Shown one piece after another: positions 57,600 to 64,000 of a stretch of DNA of 64,000 bases. How positions within the stretch are numbered: the first letter of the stretch is position 1; every line of letters begins with the position of its first letter. Under the pieces are notes generated by a model. It worked only from the letters and a program-made list of their open reading frames with translations. It was not told the DNA's origin and made no database searches. Made by a program: the position numbers and the translations under genes. Source of the DNA: Candidatus Accumulibacter phosphatis (GTDB taxonomy: Bacteria > Pseudomonadota > Gammaproteobacteria > Burkholderiales > Rhodocyclaceae); the NCBI RefSeq assembly GCF_012939955.1, contig NZ_SPMY01000043.1, positions 24,116 through 88,115 of the forward strand, read 5' to 3'.

Positions 57600-57874
57600 A
57601 GCTGATTTATCGACAGCATGCGGTGCGGCGGATGTTCGAGCGCCGCATATCGACTGCCGACGTTGGCGCGGCGCTGGCGTCGGGGCGCGTAATCGAAGAC
57701 TACCCGACCGATACGCCCTACCCTAGCTGCCTGTGGCTGGGCTTCGCTGGCAACCGCCCTTTGCATCTGGTGTTCGCCGACAACCCCGACGATGGCGAGC
57801 GCGTCATCATTACCGTATACGAACCCGACCCCGCCCTATGGCTGGCGGACCTGGCCACGAGGAAAAACCCATGA
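57596..57874 (+). CDS. DUF4258 protein, probable toxin of a type II toxin-antitoxin pair
   Basis: 92 residues, GTG start overlapping the integrase stop. It has the DUF4258 pattern: IYRQHAVRRMFERRISTADV near the start, then VIEDYPTDTPYPSCLWLGF, LHLVFADN and ERVIITVYEPDP. DUF4258 is a RelE/MqsR-like fold often paired with an MqsA-type zinc-finger antitoxin, exactly as here. The activity (probably mRNA cleavage) is inferred. Coupling to the integrase gene suggests a stabilising module of the element. Confidence 0.8.
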   Translation: MKLIYRQHAVRRMFERRISTADVGAALASGRVIEDYPTDTPYPSCLWLGFAGNRPLHLVFADNPDDGERVIITVYEPDPALWLADLATRKNP

Positions 57875-58101
57875 AATGCCCTATCTGCCGACACGGCGAA
57901 ACCCGCGCCGGCGCTGTGACTGTTCCACTTGAACGCGGCGACGTCGTGATTGTTTTCCGCGAGGTTCCGGCGCTGGTGTGCGAGAACTGCGGCGAAGCTT
58001 TCCATGACGAGGCCGTTACTGCTGCCTTGCTGAATCAAGCCGAGCAGGCAGCGGCGGCGGGCGTAGAAATCGACGTGAGGCGCTTCGCGGTGGCGGCGTG
58101 A
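57871..58101 (+). CDS. MqsA/YgiT-type zinc-finger antitoxin
   Basis: 76 residues, ATG overlapping the toxin stop (ATGA). Two CxxC pairs (MKCPICRHGE and LVCENCGEAF) bind zinc. VTVPLERGDVVIVFREVPA is the YgiT-type beta sheet. The C-terminal DNA-binding helix-turn-helix of full MqsA is absent, so it is of the short YgiT class. Expected to neutralise the upstream toxin. Confidence 0.85.
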   Translation: MKCPICRHGETRAGAVTVPLERGDVVIVFREVPALVCENCGEAFHDEAVTAALLNQAEQAAAAGVEIDVRRFAVAA

Positions 58102-58212
58102 CCTGAGAAAACCTGAGTCTTGCTGCGCCTATCCCGACGGGGAGAAAACCGGGAAACCCTAGCCCGGCTGGCGCGGCATTCCGAATCAAGGGCGAGGCGT
58201 GAAAGGGGCGCT

Positions 58213-58998
58213 ATGAATAGGTCTTGGCAAGAAGACAGTTGTGACAACGTGCGTGCGTATTTTTCAATCTACCCGGTTCCGGTAGCTGCTGCGCTATGGT
58301 GTGGCATCCCCGCCGGCGAAGTTGACGAGCAGTTGGGGATGGCGACGGCGGTTTATCGGGCGGTCTTGCAGCATCCTTATATCCCATGCCTTGAGCCGCG
58401 CTGCAGGGCAATCCATGACGCGATCGACAATGGTATCTTGCCGGTGAGCCGCGAAAACGGCCGAGCGACCGATGACCACGTAGCACCCGAGCGTCGGCAT
58501 GTTTCGAGAAAAGACTTGAAAACATGGATTGCGAACGAGTTTCCAGCGGACAAACCTGCATTCCTGTTTGACGAAATTGAGCGACATACCCACTCATCAA
58601 TCACCCCGGACGCCTATCGAGCGCTGAAAGCGGCGCATGACGCCAAAGAGCAAAAGCTTTTGCAAGCAAATGAGCGCATTCGGGAAACTGAGGAAGCGAA
58701 AGGCAAAGCAGAAACAGAACGAGATTCTCTTCGAGCAATGGTCGATTCCCTAACCAACAAGCTGTCTGCGGCCGATGTACCAGGAGCAAGGGCTGAAAAA
58801 ACCTATCTGAACATCATTGCCGCGCTTCTGGACTGTATCAACGGCTCCTTGCCGGGTATCGAGCGTCATCCGTCATTCGCCAGCGAGGCGAAGCTGATCG
58901 AAGAAATTGACCGGCTATTCGACGGTTACGCGGGCCTGTCCGCAAGCAATCTGTCCCGTAAGTTCCCCGAAGCGAAGCGGTCAATTCAGGCCGGATAG
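58213..58998 (+). CDS. hypothetical protein with central coiled coil, mobile-element cargo
   Basis: 261 residues, ATG at 58213 with AAAGGGG upstream. The N-terminal part has FSIYPVPVAAALWCGIPAGE. The middle is a coiled coil (RIRETEEAKGKAETERDSLR), and the end is LSRKFPEAKRSIQAG. I know such proteins only as hypothetical genes of prophages and islands. It has no membrane segment or catalytic motif. A regulatory or capsid-size-type role as in P4-like elements is conceivable but not supported. Confidence 0.65.
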   Translation: MNRSWQEDSCDNVRAYFSIYPVPVAAALWCGIPAGEVDEQLGMATAVYRAVLQHPYIPCLEPRCRAIHDAIDNGILPVSRENGRATDDHVAPERRHVSRKDLKTWIANEFPADKPAFLFDEIERHTHSSITPDAYRALKAAHDAKEQKLLQANERIRETEEAKGKAETERDSLRAMVDSLTNKLSAADVPGARAEKTYLNIIAALLDCINGSLPGIERHPSFASEAKLIEEIDRLFDGYAGLSASNLSRKFPEAKRSIQAG

Positions 58999-59125
58999 TT
59001 CCGCAATTGAGGCGGTGGCGGCCGCAACTGCGGTGATCTTGTATTTCCCTTTCTCTAACCTTCGCTCCATGGGCTGCGCTGTGCAGTTCTGAACTGCCTC
59101 GTGCGGTTCCCTACTGGAGCGAATC

Positions 59126-59353
59126 ATGACAAGCAAAAACCTCTCAAATCTCATCGCAGCAGCTGGCGACCTACTCGACGAGAAAGCAGCAGCGCAGTTT
59201 CTCGACAATTCCCCCGGCACCCTGTCTGTTTGGCGTAGCACCGGGCGTTACAACCTTCCCTTCATCAAGATTGGGCGCAACGTGCGGTATCGGCGCGCGG
59301 ACCTTATCGCCTGGCTGGAAAAGCGCACCCGCGAAACTGGCGCAACGGCGTAG
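59126..59353 (+). CDS. AlpA/MerR-like helix-turn-helix protein, probable excisionase or regulator
   Basis: 75 residues: LLDEKAAAQFLDNSPGTLSV, then IKIGRNVRYRRADLIAWLEK, the HTH_17 pattern of AlpA and Xis-like proteins. In P4-like islands these control integrase expression and excision. It precedes the primase-helicase gene by about 185 bases. Confidence 0.85.
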   Translation: MTSKNLSNLIAAAGDLLDEKAAAQFLDNSPGTLSVWRSTGRYNLPFIKIGRNVRYRRADLIAWLEKRTRETGATA

Positions 59354-59538
59354 GCGGCGGCGATGAGCGCACAAGGAAATAGCCGCAACGGTGGCAACCG
59401 CGCGACCGGAGATACTGCTCTCGACGTTCGCTCTGATACCGAAACGGACCCGCTGAGAGGATGGTTCAGGCTCGCCGGCAACGTGAAACCGTCCCGCGAC
59501 CGTCGGTGGAAAAGAAGTTGGAACGGGGAGCGAAGAGC

Positions 59539-62283
59539 ATGAATGCACCTTGCACCATTCCGCGAGCCGACCAGGCTGCAATCATCAAGGCACTGGCGGC
59601 GCTATTTCCGCCTGACGACGTGATAGAGCTACGGTCTTTCCCCAAGGGACGCAAGCGCACCGACGCTGGATACTTCGACGGTGATCACCGGCACCAACTG
59701 GCAGAGCACGCGGCGATGCTGAACAGGAACGGCGCGGCGGTGTATGTCACCCTCAACCCGATCGACCCGCAATTGCTGGCGCGCTACTGCAACCGGATTG
59801 AGGCCGGCGCGGCGGCAACGACGACGGACGCGCAAGTTACCCGGCGGCGGTGGCTGCTGCTCGATTTCGACCCGACCAGGCCAAGCAACACCAGTGCGAC
59901 CGACGCGCAGCTTGGAGCAGCCAAGGCGACGGCGCGGAGGTGCTACCAAGCATTGCATGATGATGGCTGGCCGGAACCTCTCGCGGCCGAATCGGGCAAC
60001 GGCTTTCATTTGGTCTATCCCCTTGATCTACCCAACGATACCGAAAGCCGGGATCTGCTCAAAGGTGTGTTGGCCGGATTGGCCGCTACCTTCGACAACG
60101 AGCAAGTGACGGTCGACCAGACCGTGTTTAATGCGGGCCGGATCACCAAGCTGTACGGGACAGTGGCAACCAAGGGCGACCATACCGCACTTGCACCCTG
60201 GCGATTGTCGCAAGTGGTGTCGACACCGAGCCGCGGCGAGGTGGTCACTGTCGGTCAACTGCGAGCCAGGCTGCCGGCGGCAGCGAACGCGAACCCCTCG
60301 GCGCAAGCGTCCAGATATGAACGCGGCACCGGGCGGCGCGAGGCGTTCGACCTGGGCAACTTTCTGGAACGTTTGGGCATCGCATCCGCGCAAGACATCC
60401 ACGAAGGAAGCGAGCGGTTCAAGCTGGCGCACTGCCCGTTCAACCATCAGCACGGCAAGGGCGAGGCGGCGATCTTCCGGATGGCAGGCGGCGCTTTGGG
60501 CTTCAAGTGCCAGCATAATTCATGCTCCGATAAGTCATGGGCGGATTTGCGGGTACTCGTGGATGGGCCGCGCCAGCAACGCAAACGGCCACCGGCGGAT
60601 GTTTCGGCACTGCTGAAGCAAGGGCAAGGGCCGGCACCTGAAAGCGCGCTGAGCGACGACGGGCGCAAACTGCGCGCTGCTCTGACCGTGATTCCCAAGA
60701 GTGAAAATTCGGGCAAGCAGGCGTCACAGGACGATTCTGTCGACTCGCATCGCAACGCACCGAAGCCAGACACGGCAATGCTTTACGGGTTGATCGGTGA
60801 CGTTGCGCGGGCGGCGGCCGAAACTACCGAGGCAAACCGCTACGCTGCCGCTGCCGCGCATATCGCGTTGCTGTCGGCGGGGTTCGGTCGAAACGTCTTC
60901 CTGGCTGTCGGCAACGTCAAACACCATGCGCGAATCTTCATGCTGCACGTCGGGCGCAGTGGGCGAGGTCGCAAAGGTGAGGCGACTGCTTTGACGAAGC
61001 GTATCAGGAGCGCTATCGAGAACCAGCACAACGAGGACACCGGCAATCTCGCTGATCCATTGTGCGGACAGATGCACGACGGCGGCTTGAGCACGCGAGA
61101 AGGGCTGGCGCTGTTGATCCACGACGGCTACAAGGCCGGCAAAGAAGAAGTCTTGCCGATTGAGGACAAACGGCTATGGGTTATCGAATCGGAGTTTGCG
61201 AACGTGCTACACCAAGCCAAGCGCGACGGGAACACCTTGAGCGCGGCGCTACGTGATTCGTGGGACGGGGTAGGCATCAGGCCAGCAACAAAGACATCAC
61301 GGCTATGGGCGAGCAATCCGCACATTTCGCTGACGGGCAACATCACGCCATCAGAGTTGCTTGGCCTGATGGAGTCGCGTGAACTGTCCAACGGCTTCGC
61401 GAATCGGTTCCTGATCTTTTGGGCTGAGCGCGAGCGCATTGAGCCCTTCCCCCTGCCGACACCGCGGGCGGTGGTCACTGACTTGGCAGAGCGCACGAAA
61501 GCAGCGATTCGCTTCGCGACCGAGGGCTACCCGGAAAGCAAAGACAGCAGACCGATGGAATTGTCCGCTGACGCAAAGGCAGAATATGCACGGCTGTATC
61601 GCGGCGAGTTGTCCAGACTGGCAGATGGCGAGAAAGTTGCTGCGCTGACGGAGCGGCGAGCACCGATGTTGCTCCGGCTGGCAATGCTGTTCGCGTTGAC
61701 CGATCACACGCTGACGATTGACGTGCACCATATCCACGCAGCGCTGGCCTGGGTCCGCTTTCACCGCGAGTCAGTGCGGTTCATTTTCAACGACGCCGCT
61801 GGTGAATTGGCCGCGCGTGAATCTTCGGCCGGCGCTGTAAAGATTCTCGACTACCTGAAGCAGAATGGCCAGACAAGCCGTGCCGACCTGTCGAAGAAAT
61901 GCTTCTCGGGCCACTTGTCAGCCAAGCGGATGGACGAGGCGCTGGACAGTCTGCTGATGAACACCCCCCCGTCCATTGAGGTGCTGGAGGGTGAGAAAGA
62001 CGATAAGAGCGGCAAGCGGACGAAGTTTTATCACTGCTGCGAAACTGGCGAAACTGGCGCAGTTGCTCATTCGGCAAGGAATTTAGCAAGTGCGCGAAGC
62101 TGCGAAGCCGGCGAACTTGGCGAAATTGGCATTGCTGCGACAAAGCCAATTCCGCCAAGTTCGCCGATTTCGCATGCGTGTGAAGCAGCCGGAAAGCCTG
62201 CAGATAGGCCAAGTTCGCCAGTTTCGCCAAGTTCGCGTCCTGCGATAGAACCGTCGGTTGATCTGGTGGAAGTAGAGATATGA
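59539..62283 (+). CDS. DUF3987-type primase-helicase of the integrative element
   Basis: 914 residues from the ATG at 59539, after GGGGAG. The N-terminal part resembles an archaeo-eukaryotic-type primase region (RRWLLLDFDPTRP, ESGNGFHLVYPLDLPND). A zinc-binding segment follows (LAHCPFNHQHGKG, CQHNSCSDKSWADL). DUF3987 is the helicase-like part, with a P-loop-like GRSGRGRKGEAT. It probably starts replication of the excised element. The C-terminal roughly 80 residues are low complexity because the DNA there consists of GGCGAA-type repeats (see repeat). The stop overlaps the next start (ATGA). Confidence 0.82.
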   Translation: MNAPCTIPRADQAAIIKALAALFPPDDVIELRSFPKGRKRTDAGYFDGDHRHQLAEHAAMLNRNGAAVYVTLNPIDPQLLARYCNRIEAGAAATTTDAQVTRRRWLLLDFDPTRPSNTSATDAQLGAAKATARRCYQALHDDGWPEPLAAESGNGFHLVYPLDLPNDTESRDLLKGVLAGLAATFDNEQVTVDQTVFNAGRITKLYGTVATKGDHTALAPWRLSQVVSTPSRGEVVTVGQLRARLPAAANANPSAQASRYERGTGRREAFDLGNFLERLGIASAQDIHEGSERFKLAHCPFNHQHGKGEAAIFRMAGGALGFKCQHNSCSDKSWADLRVLVDGPRQQRKRPPADVSALLKQGQGPAPESALSDDGRKLRAALTVIPKSENSGKQASQDDSVDSHRNAPKPDTAMLYGLIGDVARAAAETTEANRYAAAAAHIALLSAGFGRNVFLAVGNVKHHARIFMLHVGRSGRGRKGEATALTKRIRSAIENQHNEDTGNLADPLCGQMHDGGLSTREGLALLIHDGYKAGKEEVLPIEDKRLWVIESEFANVLHQAKRDGNTLSAALRDSWDGVGIRPATKTSRLWASNPHISLTGNITPSELLGLMESRELSNGFANRFLIFWAERERIEPFPLPTPRAVVTDLAERTKAAIRFATEGYPESKDSRPMELSADAKAEYARLYRGELSRLADGEKVAALTERRAPMLLRLAMLFALTDHTLTIDVHHIHAALAWVRFHRESVRFIFNDAAGELAARESSAGAVKILDYLKQNGQTSRADLSKKCFSGHLSAKRMDEALDSLLMNTPPSIEVLEGEKDDKSGKRTKFYHCCETGETGAVAHSARNLASARSCEAGELGEIGIAATKPIPPSSPISHACEAAGKPADRPSSPVSPSSRPAIEPSVDLVEVEI
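62039..62236. repeat. iteron-like cluster and 29-bp inverted repeat inside the primase-helicase gene
   Basis: About ten copies of a short motif (TTGGCGAA and variants) occur on both strands. Between 62102-62130 and 62145-62173 the arms pair over 29 bp with three mismatches (GGCGAACTTGGCG against CGCCAAGTTCGCC). Such arrays next to a replication initiator are typical of P4-type origins; here it is a candidate origin. Confidence 0.65.
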
Positions 62284-62942
62284 CCGCGGGGACAATCCTC
62301 AGAGATTCGGCGTTGGACGGCGTGACGCTCTCGCTGTCGGCTACCGGCACGATCAAGGCGGTGGGCGAACAAGCCGTGGTTACGCGATGGCTTGCCGCCA
62401 TCCGAGAGAACAAGGCCGGCATCGTTGCGCTGCTGTCCGAAGACGCCAACCAAAAGCCCTTCGCGGCTTCGCGCTGGCTGGTCCACTTCGCCGACGGCGA
62501 CGCACTGGCAGTGTCGGTGTCGCCCGCTGCCAGCAATGCCGAGGTTCTCGCCAACTATCCAGGTGCGCTGGCGGCTGAGCCGATCGACACGGTCAGCCAA
62601 CAACCCGAGGCGATGCTGACCAGCGATCAAGAAGCCGCCATCGTAGGCTGGCTGACAGCGATCGGGGAAGCCGACCAAGCCATTGTCAGCGATGTGCGCG
62701 CCCAGTGTCGGCACGATGACGGCGCGCGGCAATACTTTCTTGGCCGCGCAGGCGAGTGCGCCACGGCCGACACAGATGACCGTCGACGCTGTATCCAGTG
62801 CGACTACTTGCGCTCTGGCGTCTGCGTGGTCGCCAAGCCTGGCGGAGTCGTCTCGGCTATCCGCGGCTATCGGCCGGCGCCGACGATTCTGCAGCGCTGT
62901 GTCGCCTTCGTGCCTGCGCGCCAGCCGGCGAACTCACTGTAA
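62280..62942 (+). CDS. hypothetical protein downstream of the primase-helicase
   Basis: 220 residues, ATG overlapping the preceding stop by 4 bases. The first 55 residues (GVTLSLSATGTIKAVGEQAV, WLAAIRENKAGIVALL) resemble the small TubC-like docking domain seen in replication-module proteins of islands. The C-terminus has four Cys (CIQCDYLRSGVC and CATAD) and could bind zinc. Function unknown. Confidence 0.65.
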   Translation: MTAGTILRDSALDGVTLSLSATGTIKAVGEQAVVTRWLAAIRENKAGIVALLSEDANQKPFAASRWLVHFADGDALAVSVSPAASNAEVLANYPGALAAEPIDTVSQQPEAMLTSDQEAAIVGWLTAIGEADQAIVSDVRAQCRHDDGARQYFLGRAGECATADTDDRRRCIQCDYLRSGVCVVAKPGGVVSAIRGYRPAPTILQRCVAFVPARQPANSL

Positions 62943-62981
62943 ACTAAAATGCGAGGACAATTTCTGGCAAATGGAGGCGTC

Positions 62982-63743
62982 ATGCGAGTATTCCGATCCA
63001 TACGGGACGACGACGTGGTGCGCAGCATCGCTGGCGCGACTCGGCGTTTGGTCTTTGTGGCGCCAGGCGTCTCTGCTGCTGTCGCGAAAGCGCTGGAAAC
63101 CTGCCTGACAGCACGCAACATTCCTCAGATCGTGATAATCCTGGATGCCGATGAGGAGAGCTGTCGACTAGGCTATTGCGACGCGCCCTCTCTCCAGTCG
63201 CTGAGCGCGGCGGCCACAAAACGAGGTTTTCCAGTGCGGCGGCAACGAGGTATTCGAATCGGTCTGCTGATGGCCGACGATGAAGTCCTTGTCTGGGCAC
63301 CCGCGCCCCTGATGTTCGAGGCGCCTCGCAGTGATGACGAGCCAAACGGGCTGCTATTCACACCGGAAACCCTGCAGAGACTGCCCGAGGCGCTCGGTGT
63401 TGACCCCGAGCAGCCGGCGGCGAAGTGCGAGATCGGTGCCGAGCCCCTTGCCCACGAGGAGATTGCCAAAGTGGTCGCCGCAATCAAAGCCGCGCCACCA
63501 GCGCCCTTCGATTTGTCCCGTCTTTCTCGTGTCTTTTCGTCCAAGTTCCAGTTCATCGAAACGGTGCTGCGTGGCGCAGAACTGACCAAACGCGAAATGC
63601 GGCTCGACAGTCTGATCGTCAATTCTGACGCCCCCGAGGAGTTGCAGCCCTTGCTGCACACGACGGTACAGCCGTTCAATACCGACGCCGACAAGGCCGT
63701 CAACGTCATAGCCTTATACACAACTTACCCAGGATCTGCCTGA
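62982..63743 (+). pseudogene. hypothetical protein gene interrupted by an IS4-family insertion
   Basis: The ATG at 62982 follows GGAGG. The start (VFRSIRDDDVVRSIAG, RRLVFVAPGVSAAVAKALE) and IVIILDADEESCRLGY resemble the front of a larger phospholipase-D-like family found in islands. At about 63707 the sequence changes to an IS end (CTTATACACAA), and the last dozen codons to the stop at 63743 come from the IS. The rest of the gene presumably lies beyond the IS. Confidence 0.7.
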
Positions 63744-64000
63744 CGCATGAACTGGAGGCCGATAGCGCAATCCATGACACGCTGCAAACCGAGCCAGATG
63801 GTTTTGACGCCCGGTTCTCCGTCGCCTTTGCGTGCAAGGAAGCCGCCGAGCATGGCGACCAATCTCAGGACCTGGTTGAGAGTTGGGAGGTCAGCGGGTG
63901 GTTTCTTCTTGTGAAGGAGGTAGGCGGCATGCCATTCATCTTCGTGGAAGAACAAGTCGGCGGGCAATTCGGGGCAGGTTCGGCCGAATCGCATCAGCAC
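63707..64000. mobile_element. IS4-family (IS50/Tn5-like) insertion sequence, cut by the window edge
   Basis: The end CATAGCCTTATACACAACT (63707-63725) matches Tn5/IS50 outer-end sequence around CTTATACACAA. A transposase C-terminus begins on the minus strand at 63725. The rest lies outside the window. Confidence 0.75.
63725..64000 (-). CDS. IS4-family (Tn5-like) transposase, C-terminal part
   Basis: The visible C-terminal 90 residues fit the Tn5-like end: FFHEDEWHAAYLLHKKKPPA, LRLVAMLGGFLARKGDGEPG and VKTIWLGLQRVMD are the standard pattern of the group's C-terminal dimerisation region. The N-terminus and the DDE catalytic core lie beyond base 64000. Confidence 0.88.
   Translation of the reverse strand: MLMRFGRTCPELPADLFFHEDEWHAAYLLHKKKPPADLPTLNQVLRLVAMLGGFLARKGDGEPGVKTIWLGLQRVMDCAIGLQFMRQADPG

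Overview
The window is GC-rich bacterial chromosome. It carries a PEP-CTERM exported protein, an HAE1-type RND pump, a FabR-like regulator beside an acyl-CoA dehydrogenase, and very many accessory and conflict genes. This suggests a betaproteobacterium of the Rhodocyclales/'Candidatus Accumulibacter' kind. That assignment is inference from gene content; there is no rRNA gene or complete tRNA to confirm it.

Layout. 1-7.9 kb: the end of a PEP-CTERM protein, a frameshifted GH13 alpha-amylase-family gene, and an RND efflux operon read away from its TetR regulator, with a 24-bp palindromic operator between them. 8.0-13.7 kb: a tight three-gene operon (effector-associated domain + SIR2-like protein; effector-associated domain + TIR protein; nSTAND NTPase with a transmembrane helix and HEAT repeats). 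It looks like an immune/conflict system and is the strongest candidate for something new here. 14-27.3 kb: mostly metabolic and envelope genes (FabR-like/acyl-CoA dehydrogenase pair, AraC regulator, DUF1254/DUF1214 protein, outer-membrane barrel, META lipoprotein, possible lysozyme inhibitor, LysR/DoxX/DODA dioxygenase cluster). 27.3-39 kb: a repeat-rich accessory zone with a 1780-residue DUF4157 toxin-like protein ending in a PD-(D/E)XK nuclease motif, a putative immunity gene, a hicAB pair whose toxin has lost its catalytic His, and a decayed SIR2-TPR gene. 39-53.3 kb: a ModA-like binding protein, a truncated conserved gene, a NifX-like protein, a P-type ATPase, a flavin oxidoreductase divergent from a sigma-54 activator, a large MscS channel and an AlaX-type editing protein. 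53.8-55.7 kb: a collapsed type I restriction locus in which genes keep their ends but have lost their middles. 56.1 kb to the end: one end of an integrative element sitting in the 3' part of a tRNA-Met gene. It has an integrase coupled to a toxin-antitoxin pair, an AlpA-like regulator, a primase-helicase with an iteron-like cluster, and a gene cut by a Tn5/IS50-like IS4-family insertion at the window edge.

How it fits together. Defence and conflict modules, both intact and decayed, alternate with housekeeping blocks. Hairpin-forming intergenic repeats (near 27.5 and 55.9 kb, with a partial copy near 48.9 kb) recur in the gaps. Several genes carry frameshifts at homopolymers or short tandem repeats, so either real decay or assembly error has to be considered for each of them.
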